In this document: one piece after another, positions 9,719 through 19,802 of the stretch
How positions within the stretch are numbered: position 1 is the stretch's first letter
How the letters are laid out: every line of letters begins with the position of its first letter
Assembly: GCF_001591545.1 (NCBI RefSeq)
Contig: NZ_BCVC01000001.1
Span: forward strand, 1,054,001-1,118,000
Length of the DNA stretch: 64,000 nucleotides
Origin: Lederbergia lenta NBRC 16444
Lineage (GTDB): Bacteria; Bacillota; Bacilli; Bacillales; Bacillaceae_C
Direction: 5' to 3'
Notes under the pieces: model-generated
Databases searched by the model: none
Told to the model about the DNA's origin: nothing
The model's input: the letters and a program-made list of their open reading frames with translations, nothing else
Made by a program: the position numbers and the translations under genes

Positions 9719-10774
9719 ATGCAGAATGAAAAAGAGAAAATTGCTGTTATTGGTGCTGGTAGTTGGGGGACAGCATTGGCACTTGTCTTAGCAGATAATG
9801 AGCATCAAGTTCATTTATGGTCTAGAAATAGTGAGCATGCTCATGAAATCAATAGTAAACATATGAATGAAAAATATTTGCCAGGTATTTGTCTCCCTAA
9901 TAATATACATGCTTCTACATCTCTTGAGGAAGTATTGAAAAATATTGAAACAGTTATAATAGCTGTACCTACGAAGGCAATCAGGGATATGATGAAGCAA
10001 ATTGTCGCTTTACAAGAAAATGCTTTAACCTTTGTTCACGTTAGTAAAGGTATTGAACCTGATTCATTATTAAGGATATCAGAAATGATTGAACAAGAAG
10101 TCCCAGAGAAATTATTAACAGATGTTGTCGTTCTATCTGGTCCAAGTCATGCGGAGGAAGTAGGTCTACGCCACCCAACAACGGTTACAGTTTCGTCAAA
10201 AAATATGGATCATGCTAGAAAAGTGCAGGATTTATTTATGAATCAGAATTTTCGTGTGTATACGAACCCAGATATGATAGGTGTTGAAATTGGTGGAGCA
10301 TTAAAAAATATTATTGCGCTTGCAGCCGGTATTTCCGACGGTTTAGGCTATGGTGACAATGCCAAAGCTGCTCTAATTACGCGCGGTTTGGCCGAAATTT
10401 CGCGATTAGGAACAAAGATGGGAGCTAACCCATTAACGTTTTCTGGTTTGGCAGGAATTGGAGATTTAATTGTTACATGTACGAGCGTTCATTCACGGAA
10501 CTGGAAAGCCGGAAATTTACTTGGTAAAGGGCATAAGCTTGAAGAGGTCCTAAGTAATATGGGGATGGTAGTAGAAGGTGTGAGGACTACGAAGGCTGCC
10601 TACCAGCTTGCTGAAAAATATCAATCTAAAATGCCTATTACAGAGGCACTTTATGGCATGTTATTTAATGGTGTCGATTCAAAAGAAGCTGTCGATAGGT
10701 TAATGGGCCGTTTGAAAACACATGAGATGGAAGATCTAGTTGATATATTAAGTGAGCAATTAGAACAACAATAG
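9719..10774 (+). CDS. gpsA: Glycerol-3-phosphate dehydrogenase [NAD(P)+]
   Basis: GpsA reduces dihydroxyacetone phosphate to sn-glycerol 3-phosphate, the backbone for phospholipids. The 351-residue product begins with a Rossmann motif ([10 protein letters not shown], about 12-21) and has the conserved VSKGIE block and the EIGGALKN active-site lysine segment, followed by GLAGIGDL. Start is the ATG at 9719 with AGGTGA 7 bases upstream; an in-frame GTG at 9710 lies inside that site. A strong terminator follows 96 bases later. Position after der is as in B. subtilis. Confidence 0.95.
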   Translation: MQNEKEKIAVIGAGSWGTALALVLADNEHQVHLWSRNSEHAHEINSKHMNEKYLPGICLPNNIHASTSLEEVLKNIETVIIAVPTKAIRDMMKQIVALQENALTFVHVSKGIEPDSLLRISEMIEQEVPEKLLTDVVVLSGPSHAEEVGLRHPTTVTVSSKNMDHARKVQDLFMNQNFRVYTNPDMIGVEIGGALKNIIALAAGISDGLGYGDNAKAALITRGLAEISRLGTKMGANPLTFSGLAGIGDLIVTCTSVHSRNWKAGNLLGKGHKLEEVLSNMGMVVEGVRTTKAAYQLAEKYQSKMPITEALYGMLFNGVDSKEAVDRLMGRLKTHEMEDLVDILSEQLEQQ

Positions 10775-10870
10775 ATTGCTGGGCTAAAGGTAATGCCAAA
10801 TTTAATTACTAGCATATAATGCGGTGAAGTTCATTGCTTAAACGGTTGGTATGGGTATTGATTGTCGTGT

Positions 10871-10910
10871 AAGAAGCAAGGGATTCTTTCCTTTGCTTCT
10901 TCGTTTTTTT
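10871..10910 (+). terminator. Terminator after gpsA
   Basis: A 13-bp stem (AAGAAGCAAGGGA / TCCTTTGCTTCTT) with a short loop, followed by TCGTTTTTTT. Confidence 0.88.
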
Positions 10911-11043
10911 GCAACATGATTGTATAAAAGGACATCAATTCGTAAGTTTTTAACTGCTTTTATTTTTTTTGCCATGATATAATTGCTTTTGGGAAAATAC
11001 AGTATGAGTACGTATACATAAAATAAGCTATGGAGGAAAGAAA

Positions 11044-11244
11044 ATGTCATTATCTATGCAAAAAATGTGGATATCCATTATTGGTATGATTCTATTGGCA
11101 CTGGCAATGTTCACGATATACATAAGCCGATATAAATTAAATAGAGGTATATTAAAAGTTGTAACTACACTAACAGCGTGGATTTTTATGATTTTGGGTG
11201 GTTTGCTCATGCTTTTTGTCGTTTTGACGGGTCCTACAAGTTAA
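11044..11244 (+). CDS. yphE: Small membrane protein YphE (DUF2768 type)
   Basis: A 66-residue protein with two predicted transmembrane helices (about 7-27 and 39-61) separated by a short basic loop. Size, topology and location between gpsA and the yphF lipoprotein gene match B. subtilis yphE. A good ribosome binding site (GGAGG) lies upstream. Function is unknown. Co-location with yphF and spoIVA suggests but does not show a sporulation role. Confidence 0.75.
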   Translation: MSLSMQKMWISIIGMILLALAMFTIYISRYKLNRGILKVVTTLTAWIFMILGGLLMLFVVLTGPTS

Positions 11245-11302
11245 ATATAGATAACGGATCACGTGAGTAGATACATGAAGAGTTGAAAGGATGACGCGAT
11301 CG

Positions 11303-12007
11303 ATGAAGGCCATTTTTAAGCTATCGATGTTTATTATGGTATCCATATTATTAACGGGATGTCTATATCCGCAAGAAAAGAAAAAGGAAAACCAAATCCC
11401 ATATGAAGATCAAATTCAAAGCGTACAGCTAGCAGTAGATACATTTCAAGAATCTAGTGGTGGTTTGTTACCAATTAAAAATAAAGATATGGATACACCG
11501 ATGTATTTAAAGTATCCTATTGATTTTCTTAAGCTTACACCTCAGTATTTATCTAGCTCACCGGGAAATGCTTATGAAAGCGGTGGAATATATCAATATG
11601 TATTAATTGATGTAGAAACAAAACCAACCGTAAAAGTCATTGATTTGAGGATTGCTGAGAAAATACGAGAGATAAAGACAAGAATGAAAGTACAAGGATA
11701 TCCTCCATATAAAGAGACAATAGCAAAAAATATTTATTCGATCGATTATTCAAAAATCGGTTACAAAACAGAACCATATGTAGTATCGCCTTATACGAAT
11801 AATAATCTTCCTTTGGTGATCACAAGTACTGGTGAAATATATGTGGATTATAGCAGCGATTTATTTATTAGTTTACAAGAAAATGACCATAATTTTTCAC
11901 CAGGAGACGATATTAGACAAATCTTATCTAATCATTCACCAATCGTACCTGCATATTCATTACCTTATACAATAGACGAAAACAATGAACCGGTTTATAT
12001 GGAATAA
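11303..12007 (+). CDS. yphF: Lipoprotein YphF
   Basis: A 234-residue putative lipoprotein. The N-terminus has a short basic region, a hydrophobic core and a lipobox ending LLTGC (lipidated cysteine at about residue 20), followed by a charged linker. The rest is hydrophilic with no motif I recognise. I prefer the ATG at 11303 to the one at 11291: AAGGATG is properly spaced for the former and gives a normal-length signal peptide. Position before spoIVA matches B. subtilis yphF. Function is unknown. Confidence 0.78.
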   Translation: MKAIFKLSMFIMVSILLTGCLYPQEKKKENQIPYEDQIQSVQLAVDTFQESSGGLLPIKNKDMDTPMYLKYPIDFLKLTPQYLSSSPGNAYESGGIYQYVLIDVETKPTVKVIDLRIAEKIREIKTRMKVQGYPPYKETIAKNIYSIDYSKIGYKTEPYVVSPYTNNNLPLVITSTGEIYVDYSSDLFISLQENDHNFSPGDDIRQILSNHSPIVPAYSLPYTIDENNEPVYME

Positions 12008-12014
12008 TAAGCAT

Positions 12015-12057
12015 AATCCTTCTTCTACACAATATAATGTGGAAGAAGGATTTTTTG
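12015..12057 (+). terminator. Terminator after yphF
   Basis: A perfect stem, AATCCTTCTTCTACAC with GTGGAAGAAGGATT (one wobble), followed by TTTTTTG. Confidence 0.9.
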
Positions 12058-12074
12058 TTTTTATTATTTTAATA

Positions 12075-12105
12075 GTCATAACAGAATCGGACAACATCAT
12101 AAACA
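12075..12105 (+). promoter_or_regulatory. Probable SigE promoter for spoIVA
   Basis: GTCATAAC (12075-12082) and CATAAACA (12098-12105) are 15 bases apart, resembling the mother-cell SigE pattern. spoIVA is a SigE gene in B. subtilis. Confidence 0.5.
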
Positions 12106-12167
12106 TATAGTGTCCAATCGTTTTGAAGATGAACGATCTTTAAAACGCAATGATGGGAGGGAACCTC

Positions 12168-13646
12168 TTGGAAAAGGTAGATATATTTAAAGATATTGCA
12201 GAAAGAACTGGCGGAGATATTTATTTAGGGGTAGTAGGCGCTGTACGAACTGGTAAGTCTACATTCATAAAAAAATTCATGGAACTAGTTGTTTTACCGA
12301 ATATTAAAAATGAGTCAGATCGCGCAAGAGCCCAAGATGAATTACCACAAAGTGCTGCAGGAAGAACGATTATGACGACAGAACCCAAATTTGTTCCTAA
12401 TAATGCTATTTCTGTTCAAGTGGAACAGGGATTAGATGTAAATGTAAGGCTTGTAGATTGTGTTGGTTATACTGTGCCAGGGGCTAAAGGGTATGAAGAT
12501 GAGAATGGCCCTAGAATGATCACCACTCCATGGTATGAAGAACCTATTTCTTTCCATGAAGCAGCCGAAATAGGAACAAGGAAAGTCATTCAAGAGCATT
12601 CCGTGCTAGGTGTTGTCGTAACCACAGATGGGACTATTGGAGAGATACCTCGTAATGATTATGTAGAAGCAGAAGAGCGCGTCATAGAGGAGTTAAAAGA
12701 GGTAGGCAAGCCATTTATTATGGTCATTAACTCTGCACGTCCGCACAGCCCAGAGACAGAGGACTTGCGAAAGCAACTAGGAGAGAAGTATGATATTCCA
12801 GTGTTGGCAATGTCTGTAGAAGGTATGCGAGAGGCAGATGTGCTCAATGTGCTCAGAGAGGCATTATATGAGTTCCCAGTATTAGAAGTGAATGTCAATT
12901 TACCTAGTTGGGTCATGGTATTAAATGATAATCACTGGCTCAGGTCTAGCTATCAAGATGCCGTGAAGGAAACGGTGAAAGATATCAAGCGACTACGTGA
13001 TGTAGATCGAGTAGTACAACAATTTTATGATTTTGATTTTATTGAAAATGCAGGGCTTGCAGGTGTGGACATGGGGCAAGGGGTTGCAGAGATTGATTTA
13101 AATGCCCCTGATGATTTATATGATCAAGTTCTCAAAGAAATTGTAGGTGTGGAAGTCCGAGGTAAGGACCATTTACTAGAATTAATGCAAGATTTCGCTG
13201 ATGCGAAACGTGAATATGATCAAATTTCCGATGCGCTAGCGATGGTCAGACAAACCGGTTATGGTATTGCAGCTCCATCATTAGCGGACATGAGCTTAGA
13301 TGAGCCGGAAATCATTCGTCAAGGCTCCAGATTCGGTGTAAGGCTAAAAGCGGTTGCCCCGTCCATTCATATGATTAAAGTGGACGTCGAATCTGAATTT
13401 GCTCCAATTATTGGAACAGAAAAGCAAAGTGAAGAACTCGTGCGCTATCTGATGCAAGACTTTGAGGATGATCCACTATCTATTTGGAATTCAGATATAT
13501 TTGGTCGAAGCTTAAGTTCACTTGTTAGGGAAGGTATCCAAGCAAAAATAGCTATGATGCCTGAGAACGCTAGATATAAATTGAAAGAGACACTCGAAAG
13601 AATCATTAACGAAGGATCGGGCGGATTAATTGCCATTATTTTATAG
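12168..13646 (+). CDS. spoIVA: Spore coat basement-layer ATPase SpoIVA
   Basis: SpoIVA polymerises on the outer forespore membrane by ATP hydrolysis and is the platform on which the spore coat is built. The product is 492 residues, the same length as the B. subtilis protein. It has a TRAFAC-like P-loop (GAVRTGKS, about 24-31) and the long conserved C-terminal region ending in IIL. I placed the start at the TTG at 12168 because GGGAGG is 7 bases upstream and the protein then begins MEKVDIFKDIA, as in its homologues; the in-frame ATG at 12150 precedes the ribosome binding site. Confidence 0.97.
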   Translation: MEKVDIFKDIAERTGGDIYLGVVGAVRTGKSTFIKKFMELVVLPNIKNESDRARAQDELPQSAAGRTIMTTEPKFVPNNAISVQVEQGLDVNVRLVDCVGYTVPGAKGYEDENGPRMITTPWYEEPISFHEAAEIGTRKVIQEHSVLGVVVTTDGTIGEIPRNDYVEAEERVIEELKEVGKPFIMVINSARPHSPETEDLRKQLGEKYDIPVLAMSVEGMREADVLNVLREALYEFPVLEVNVNLPSWVMVLNDNHWLRSSYQDAVKETVKDIKRLRDVDRVVQQFYDFDFIENAGLAGVDMGQGVAEIDLNAPDDLYDQVLKEIVGVEVRGKDHLLELMQDFADAKREYDQISDALAMVRQTGYGIAAPSLADMSLDEPEIIRQGSRFGVRLKAVAPSIHMIKVDVESEFAPIIGTEKQSEELVRYLMQDFEDDPLSIWNSDIFGRSLSSLVREGIQAKIAMMPENARYKLKETLERIINEGSGGLIAIIL

Positions 13647-13684
13647 AAAAAGGTGCCGAATATCCCATATTCGGCACCTTTTCT
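13647..13684 (+). terminator. Terminator after spoIVA
   Basis: A perfect 16-bp stem (AAAAGGTGCCGAATAT with its complement) and a 3-base loop immediately after the stop codon, ending in TTTTCT. Confidence 0.92.
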
Positions 13685-13879
13685 ATTAAATACAGCTTTT
13701 ATTCTTGCTAACGCAAATTTAATATGATAATCTTTTAACAGAATTGCTATTGAGACCTTGAATCATCAGTAATTCAATTGATTTCTTTTACATCTATGTT
13801 TAGAAATCCATTAAATTGTTCACAAATGTAATAGTAGTTACAGAACAAGAACTCTCTTATTCGGGAGGAGGTGAATGGT

Positions 13880-14152
13880 ATGAACAAAACTGAACTTATT
13901 AATTCTGTTGCTGAAGCAACTGAACTATCTAAAAAAGATGCAACAAAAGCCGTTGATGCTGTTTTCCAATCAATTCAAGACGCATTGTCTAATGGCGACA
14001 AAGTAGCATTGATCGGTTTTGGTAACTTTGAAGTGCGTGAGCGTGCTGCCCGTAAAGGCCGCAACCCTCAAACTGGCGAAGAGATCGAAATCGCAGCTAG
14101 CAAAGTACCTGCGTTCAAACCAGGTAAAGCACTTAAAGATGCTGTGAAATAA
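13880..14152 (+). CDS. hbs: DNA-binding protein HU
   Basis: HU is the abundant nucleoid-compacting protein. The 90-residue product has the whole HU fold: [12 protein letters not shown] at the start, the [21 protein letters not shown] arm that inserts in the minor groove, and the [12 protein letters not shown] end. Start is the ATG at 13880, since GGAGGAGGTGA is just upstream; an in-frame GTG at 13871 lies within it. Codon use is strongly biased compared with the neighbours, as expected for high expression. Single-gene unit with its own terminator. Confidence 0.97.
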   Translation: MNKTELINSVAEATELSKKDATKAVDAVFQSIQDALSNGDKVALIGFGNFEVRERAARKGRNPQTGEEIEIAASKVPAFKPGKALKDAVK

Positions 14153-14183
14153 TTACATACATTCTGAATTAGAAACGTATGTG

Positions 14184-14215
14184 AAAAGGAATCGTCTGTG
14201 GACGATTCCTTTTCA
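14184..14215 (+). terminator. Terminator after hbs
   Basis: A perfect stem AAAAGGAATCGTC / GACGATTCCTTTT with a TGTG loop. Confidence 0.88.
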
Positions 14216-14251
14216 ATTTCAATAAAAAATACATATATAGCGCTTCTACTT

Positions 14252-14279
14252 TTGATTAGAGTGAAAGATATGATAAGAT
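14252..14279 (+). promoter_or_regulatory. Possible SigA promoter for folE-mtrB
   Basis: TTGATT (14252) and TAAGAT (14274) with a 16-base spacer, 75 bases before the folE start. Confidence 0.4.
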
Positions 14280-14353
14280 GAGCTTATTATTTTCTTTTGA
14301 AGTTTAATGATTAAATAGAATATGAAATGGATTGTAAAGTGGGAGGATGTAAT

Positions 14354-14920
14354 ATGAAAAAGTTTAATCACCCGCAGATTGAAGAAGCGGTGCGGATGAT
14401 ACTGGAGGCAATCGGAGAAGATCCTAATAGAGAGGGATTAATAGATACTCCTAAACGTGTAGCGAAAATGTACGAGGAAGTTTTTTCCGGCCTAGATAAA
14501 AACCCCGAAGAATATTTTGAAACTATTTTTGGAGAAGAGCATGAAGAATTGGTTCTTGTTAAAGATATTCCGTTTTTCTCCATGTGTGAGCATCATCTTG
14601 TTCCGTTTTTTGGTAAAGCGCATGTCGCTTATATTCCGCGAAATGGCAAGGTAACAGGTTTGAGTAAGTTGGCAAGAGCTGTGGAAACAGTTGCTGCTCG
14701 TCCACAATTGCAGGAACGAATCACCTCAACAGTTGCAAATGTAATGATGGAAAAACTGGAACCATATGGAGTAATGGTTATCCTTGAGGCTGAACATATG
14801 TGCATGACGATGAGAGGTATTAAAAAGCCAGGTGCTAAAACTGTTACATCGGCGGTTAGAGGTGCATTTGCAAATGATAGTCAAGCGCGTGCTGAAGTAC
14901 TATCATTAATTAAAGAATAA
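14354..14920 (+). CDS. folE: GTP cyclohydrolase I (MtrA)
   Basis: This enzyme converts GTP to 7,8-dihydroneopterin triphosphate, the first step to folate. The 188-residue product has the zinc and active-site segment [10 protein letters not shown], the GLSKLAR block and the C-terminal zinc cysteine in [11 protein letters not shown]. Start is the ATG at 14354, 7 bases after GGGAGG; an in-frame ATG at 14327 precedes that site. In B. subtilis this gene is mtrA and forms an operon with the TRAP gene mtrB, which follows here after 42 bases. Confidence 0.96.
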   Translation: MKKFNHPQIEEAVRMILEAIGEDPNREGLIDTPKRVAKMYEEVFSGLDKNPEEYFETIFGEEHEELVLVKDIPFFSMCEHHLVPFFGKAHVAYIPRNGKVTGLSKLARAVETVAARPQLQERITSTVANVMMEKLEPYGVMVILEAEHMCMTMRGIKKPGAKTVTSAVRGAFANDSQARAEVLSLIKE

Positions 14921-14962
14921 TATATAAGCATCTATCTTTATTTTTTTATTGAGGTGAATGGA

Positions 14963-15202
14963 ATGAAAGAAAGCACTGGACCATCAGAGTTTATTGTAAT
15001 TAAAGCGCTAGAAGATGGCGTGAATGTTATCGGATTAACACGTGGGACTGACACGAGATTTCATCATTCTGAAAAACTCGATAATGGGGAAGTGATGATT
15101 GCGCAGTTTACAGAGCACACGTCTGCAATGAAAGTGCGTGGTAAGGCGAACATTATTACTTCATTTGGAGAACTCCAAAGTGAAGGAAAACCTCATAAAT
15201 GA
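14963..15202 (+). CDS. mtrB: trp RNA-binding attenuation protein TRAP
   Basis: TRAP forms an 11-subunit ring that binds tryptophan and then wraps GAG/UAG-repeat RNA, attenuating the trp operon. The 79-residue product keeps the RNA-binding lysine and arginine pair in MKVRGK and the [17 protein letters not shown] region that includes the tryptophan pocket and K37 equivalent. Start is the ATG at 14963 after GAGGTGA. The trp operon that sits downstream in B. subtilis is not in this window, and I see no GAG/UAG repeat leader here, so its target is elsewhere. Confidence 0.95.
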   Translation: MKESTGPSEFIVIKALEDGVNVIGLTRGTDTRFHHSEKLDNGEVMIAQFTEHTSAMKVRGKANIITSFGELQSEGKPHK

Positions 15203-15326
15203 TAATTAATAGGATGCGGTTTACTTTACCAGAATTAAGTCATTCGCACCTCACTTAGTCTTTATGATATAATTGACCTAGAGTAAAGAGAAGAAATAAA
15301 TCGAGAAAGAAATGGAGACGCTCGTC

Positions 15327-16148
15327 ATGGCTGTGTGTGATTACGTTGAACAAATGAATGCGATAAAAGAATTGTTAAATAAGAAAAGCTATAACAGCTA
15401 TTTCCAGAAAGTGATTGGCTCACCTCAGATAGATGAAGATCGCCTACTCATGATGTCCATTTCTCTTCAAGATACTAATTTAACGATTCCTGAACAAAAT
15501 ATTTATATTACCTCGGCTATGCTCGTTCAACTTGCCTTAAATACGCACGAGAGAGTGGCAGATCCGGACGCTGTGCGGCAAGAACGACAATTAGCTGTAT
15601 TAGCGGGAGATTATTACAGTGGGATGTATTATCATTTATTAGCTTATCTTGAGAACACAGAATTAATCACATCTCTTGCAACTGCAATAAAAGTGGTAAA
15701 TGAACATAACATATCACTATTTCAAAATACGGTACATACATTTGAGGAATTTTTAAACGAATTTAAAGAAGTAGAAATAGCAGTAATAGAACAGTTTTGT
15801 CTACATTTTCAAGCAACGAAATACATAAGTTTTTTTAATGAGTTTCTATTTTTGAAAAAAATGATCAAGGAATATGAAGGATTTCAAGCTGGAAAGTCCG
15901 TCTTGTTTTTTGAGCGGCTTAAAGAGCATTATTTTCAGGAAGGTACAAATGTACCTATCAGCAATCTGTCAAAAGATGATAGTGAGAAATTAAGTCAATT
16001 AAGCTATAACTATGTGGAAGAATCAATAAACAGATTAAATAATATGATCGAGGACTTGCCAGTGTTACCACCCATGCTCCAAATGCGGATTCAAGAGGTG
16101 TTATCGAGAATTCATGGCTTGACAAGATTAAGCGTGGAGGAAGGTTAA
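15327..16148 (+). CDS. hepS: Heptaprenyl diphosphate synthase component I
   Basis: HepS is the small, non-catalytic partner of HepT; together they make the C35 side chain of menaquinone-7. The product (about 273 residues) is mostly helical and matches the family in features such as IDEDRLL near 38 and the MLVQLALNTHERV segment near 65. The start is uncertain: I chose the ATG at 15327 with GGAG 9 bases upstream, while an in-frame ATG lies at 15312. It is the first gene of hepS-menG-hepT; menG begins 4 bases after its stop. Confidence 0.85.
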   Translation: MAVCDYVEQMNAIKELLNKKSYNSYFQKVIGSPQIDEDRLLMMSISLQDTNLTIPEQNIYITSAMLVQLALNTHERVADPDAVRQERQLAVLAGDYYSGMYYHLLAYLENTELITSLATAIKVVNEHNISLFQNTVHTFEEFLNEFKEVEIAVIEQFCLHFQATKYISFFNEFLFLKKMIKEYEGFQAGKSVLFFERLKEHYFQEGTNVPISNLSKDDSEKLSQLSYNYVEESINRLNNMIEDLPVLPPMLQMRIQEVLSRIHGLTRLSVEEG

Positions 16149-16151
16149 GAG

Positions 16152-16856
16152 ATGCAGTCTAAAGAAGAACGTGTACATCATGTATTTGAGAAAATTTATG
16201 GTAATTATGACAAAATGAATTCTATTATTAGTTTTCAGCAGCATATAAAATGGCGAAATGCTACGATGGAAAAGATGGCGGTATCAAAAGGTGAAAAAGC
16301 TTTAGATCTTTGCTGTGGAACCGGAGACTGGACAATTGCTCTTGCTAAACATGTTGGCGAGGAAGGAAAAGTCGTTGGTTTAGATTTCAGTCAAAATATG
16401 TTGAAAATCGCCAAAGAGAAAACAGATCAAGAAAATTTACAACAAATCGAGCTGATCCAAGGGAACGCGATGGAACTCCCTTTCTCTGATAATTCTTTTG
16501 ATTATGTTACGATTGGCTTTGGTCTGCGCAATGTACCAGATTACATACAAGTGCTAAAGGAAATGAATCGTGTGTTAAAACCAGGAGGTATGGCTGTTTG
16601 TTTAGATACATCTCAGCCGACATTACCTGTCTATCGCCAACTATATTACACTTATTTTCGTTTTATTATGCCTTTGTTTGGAAAACTCTTCGCTAAAAGC
16701 TATAAAGAATATTCATGGCTCCAAGAATCTGCTCGAGATTTTCCAGGAATGGAGGAACTGGCCCAAATGTTCTGGAAAACAGGATTTGAGAATGTCATCT
16801 ATAAATCCTTTAGCGGTGGTGCAGCAGCTTCCCATATAGGAATAAAACAGAAATAA
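16152..16856 (+). CDS. menG: Demethylmenaquinone methyltransferase
   Basis: MenG (UbiE family) performs the last step of menaquinone synthesis, C-methylation of demethylmenaquinone by S-adenosylmethionine. The 234-residue product has the SAM-binding motif [10 protein letters not shown] near 50, [10 protein letters not shown], and [14 protein letters not shown]. Its ribosome binding site GGAGGAAGG lies inside the end of hepS, so translation is probably coupled. Setting between the two heptaprenyl synthase genes matches B. subtilis. Confidence 0.95.
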   Translation: MQSKEERVHHVFEKIYGNYDKMNSIISFQQHIKWRNATMEKMAVSKGEKALDLCCGTGDWTIALAKHVGEEGKVVGLDFSQNMLKIAKEKTDQENLQQIELIQGNAMELPFSDNSFDYVTIGFGLRNVPDYIQVLKEMNRVLKPGGMAVCLDTSQPTLPVYRQLYYTYFRFIMPLFGKLFAKSYKEYSWLQESARDFPGMEELAQMFWKTGFENVIYKSFSGGAAASHIGIKQK

Positions 16857-16874
16857 TAGCCGGGTGGAAATAAA

Positions 16875-17837
16875 ATGAAACTATCATTACTTAATTCAAA
16901 TTTAAAAGGTGACTTTGATTTAATAGAACAGGAACTCGAGATTGCCATTCATTCAAAAACAAAGATGTTGAATGATGCAACTGTCCAACTATTAAAAGCA
17001 GGGGGAAAAAGAATTCGTCCTGTTTTTGTTTTGCTTTCAGCTAAGTTCGGCACTTACGACATACATACAGTGAAAAATGTGGCTGTTGCTTTGGAATTGA
17101 TTCATATGGCATCACTCGTCCATGATGATGTAATCGATGATGCGAAGCTCCGCCGAGGGATCACAACAATTAATTATCAATGGAATGATAAAATCGCCAT
17201 GTATGCAGGAGATTATATACTCGCCCGCTCTCTTGAATATATGACGAAAATAAAGCAGCCAATCGCTCATCAAATTCTTTCAAACGCTATTATTGAAGTA
17301 TGTATCGGAGAAGTGGAGCAGATTAAAGACAAATACCGATTTGATCAAACATTACGTGATTATTTAAGGCGTATAAAAAGGAAAACAGCCTTACTGATTG
17401 CTGTAAGTTGTGAATTGGGTGCAGTTGCGGCAGAAGTAGATGTGCAAATGCAAAGACAATTGTATAAATTCGGTTATTTTATAGGTATGTCATATCAAAT
17501 AACAGATGATATTTTAGACTTTACAGGATCTGAAAAAGATCTTGGTAAACCAGCAGGTGAAGATCTGCGTCAAGGGAATATCACTTTACCTGCATTATAT
17601 GCAATGAAAAATCCTAAATTAAAGACGCTTATTTCGACCATTAATGAAGATACAAGTAAGAAGCAGATGGACTCCATTATTGCTCAAATCAAATCTTCAG
17701 GAGCGATTGAACAATCCCATGCTATTAGTTCACGTTATTTAAAAAAAGCTCTTTCCATTCTGGATGAATTTCCGGCCAATCGAGCTAGAAAAACATTGCG
17801 AGAAATTGCGAATTTTATCGGAAAACGAAAATATTAG
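16875..17837 (+). CDS. hepT: Heptaprenyl diphosphate synthase component II
   Basis: HepT is the catalytic subunit adding isopentenyl units to farnesyl diphosphate. The 320-residue product is a trans-prenyltransferase with both aspartate-rich motifs: DDVIDD in the first (about residues 80-85) and DDILD in the second (about 213-217), plus GGKRIRP near 40. It follows menG after 18 bases and ends the operon; two hairpins and a T run follow. It works only with HepS, encoded upstream. Confidence 0.95.
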   Translation: MKLSLLNSNLKGDFDLIEQELEIAIHSKTKMLNDATVQLLKAGGKRIRPVFVLLSAKFGTYDIHTVKNVAVALELIHMASLVHDDVIDDAKLRRGITTINYQWNDKIAMYAGDYILARSLEYMTKIKQPIAHQILSNAIIEVCIGEVEQIKDKYRFDQTLRDYLRRIKRKTALLIAVSCELGAVAAEVDVQMQRQLYKFGYFIGMSYQITDDILDFTGSEKDLGKPAGEDLRQGNITLPALYAMKNPKLKTLISTINEDTSKKQMDSIIAQIKSSGAIEQSHAISSRYLKKALSILDEFPANRARKTLREIANFIGKRKY

Positions 17838-17864
17838 TTTCGCCATCATTGAGATAGCCAACTA

Positions 17865-17898
17865 GGCATATCTTTATGGACGTTCTAATGGATATGCC
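17865..17898 (+). other. Hairpin after hepT
   Basis: GGCATATC and GATATGCC pair across an 18-base loop just before the main terminator. Its role is unclear. Confidence 0.4.
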
Positions 17899-17899
17899 G

Positions 17900-17955
17900 T
17901 AAGCTCAGTGCTTTAGAGGGGAAGATCTACCTTCGTTAAAGCTGAGCTTATTTTT
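17900..17955 (+). terminator. Terminator of hepS-menG-hepT
   Basis: Stem TAAGCTCAG plus CTTTA pairs with TAAAG plus CTGAGCTTA, followed by TTTTT. Confidence 0.88.
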
Positions 17956-17959
17956 GACT

Positions 17960-18188
17960 ATACTACCCGCTTCGCCAACTATGATTTGCTAGTAATCTAT
18001 GGTGAGGTGATGATGGTTCCAAACCAGACAGAGTAGATCGAATAGCAGCGAGTCCGTCTGTATGAAGGCTTACCGTGTTTCCTTTATCTTTCAATGTCAT
18101 TCGGATAAAACCGCCACGTCCTGTGGCAACGTCGAGGCAATCACATCCTGGGAGCGCAGTATGCACTTCGCTAAACGAGTGTCTTGTG
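17960..18188. repeat. Intergenic repeat, first of two tandem units upstream of ndk
   Basis: This unit shares the block CCTGTGGCAACGTCGA plus the following TCACATCCTG and GAGCGCAGT (18,120-18,160) with the repeat at 28,971-29,011, and the block ACCGTGTTTCCTTTATCT with the second unit beside it. Short reading frames across it are poorly conserved at the protein level between copies, so I read it as non-coding. Confidence 0.7.
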
Positions 18189-18358
18189 CTTTTCTATATT
18201 GTCTAGCTACAGCGCCTATCGACTAGCAGACTTCAGGATTTCTCCCTACGATAAGTCAACATCGATTCGCCTACGGCTTATCGTGTTTCCTTTATCTCGT
18301 ACGAAAATCCTTCCAGTCTGTACGTCGATGACCAAGGCGCTTCCTCTTTTCTATATTG
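18189..18358. repeat. Intergenic repeat, second unit, flanked by 13-base direct repeats
   Basis: The unit contains GTCTAGCTACAGCGCC and CGACTAGCA (compare 28,870-28,898), an internal hairpin CGATAAG / CTTATCG, and TTTCCTTTATCTCGTA shared with the 28.9 kb copy. CTTTTCTATATTG occurs exactly at both ends (18,189-18,201 and 18,346-18,358). The hairpin and flanking repeats suggest a small mobile or regulatory element. No gene is supported between hepT and ndk. Confidence 0.65.
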
Positions 18359-18436
18359 CGAAAATTTGAAAAAGGTGTTATTCTTTTGTTGATATATGTC
18401 TATTGTAGGTTGATTTAAACTCAGGGGTGAATATGG

Positions 18437-18883
18437 ATGGAAAAAACGTTTTTAATGGTGAAACCAGATGGGGTACAGAGAGCATTAATTGGGGAAATTG
18501 TTTCTCGTTTTGAAAAAAAAGGGTTTCAACTCGTTGGTGCGAAACTGATGAGTATTTCAAAAGAATTAGCTGAAACGCATTATGGTGAACATAAAGAACG
18601 TCCTTTTTTTGGTGATTTAGTCGATTTTATTACATCAGGGCCTGTTTTCGCCATGGTTTGGCAAGGGGAAAATGTCGTAGCGCTAGCACGACAAATGATG
18701 GGGGCGACAAACCCGAAAGATGGTACACCAGGTACAATCCGTGGAGATTATAGCCTAGCAGTTAATAGAAATGTCATTCACGGTTCAGATTCAAACGAGA
18801 GTGCTGAAAGAGAGATTGGTTTGTTTTTTAAAGACGAGGAACTTGTCGAATACTCCAAGCTAATGAACAATTGGATATATTAA
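18437..18883 (+). CDS. ndk: Nucleoside diphosphate kinase
   Basis: Ndk transfers the gamma phosphate of ATP to nucleoside diphosphates through a phosphohistidine. The 148-residue product has the substrate-binding N-terminus ([12 protein letters not shown]) and the active-site histidine in NVIHGSDS (about residue 115). Start is the ATG at 18437 with GGGGTGA upstream. Position between hepT and cheR is as in B. subtilis. It has its own terminator. Confidence 0.97.
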   Translation: MEKTFLMVKPDGVQRALIGEIVSRFEKKGFQLVGAKLMSISKELAETHYGEHKERPFFGDLVDFITSGPVFAMVWQGENVVALARQMMGATNPKDGTPGTIRGDYSLAVNRNVIHGSDSNESAEREIGLFFKDEELVEYSKLMNNWIY

Positions 18884-18889
18884 AAAAGT

Positions 18890-18920
18890 AACCGCTTGCG
18901 AAACTAGCAGGCGGTTTTTT
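18890..18920 (+). terminator. Terminator after ndk
   Basis: AACCGCTTGC pairs with GCAGGCGGTT (one wobble or mismatch), followed by TTTT. Confidence 0.85.
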
Positions 18921-18997
18921 CTGCAAAGAATATAAAAATCATTTTATATTTGAGGTATAATAGTCACAGTATGATAATTGATTGGAGATAGTGTTGA

Positions 18998-19777
<780 letters not shown>

Positions 19778-19802
19778 TCATTCTTGGAAAGGGATGTGGA
19801 AA

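Noticed and set aside
17963-18166. Minus-strand frame of 67 codons with a GCDCLDVATG segment, similar to one in the 28.9 kb repeat
   Set aside because: It lies wholly within the repeat unit; differences between the two copies fall at all codon positions and the frames diverge outside the shared block, so it is repeat DNA, not a gene.
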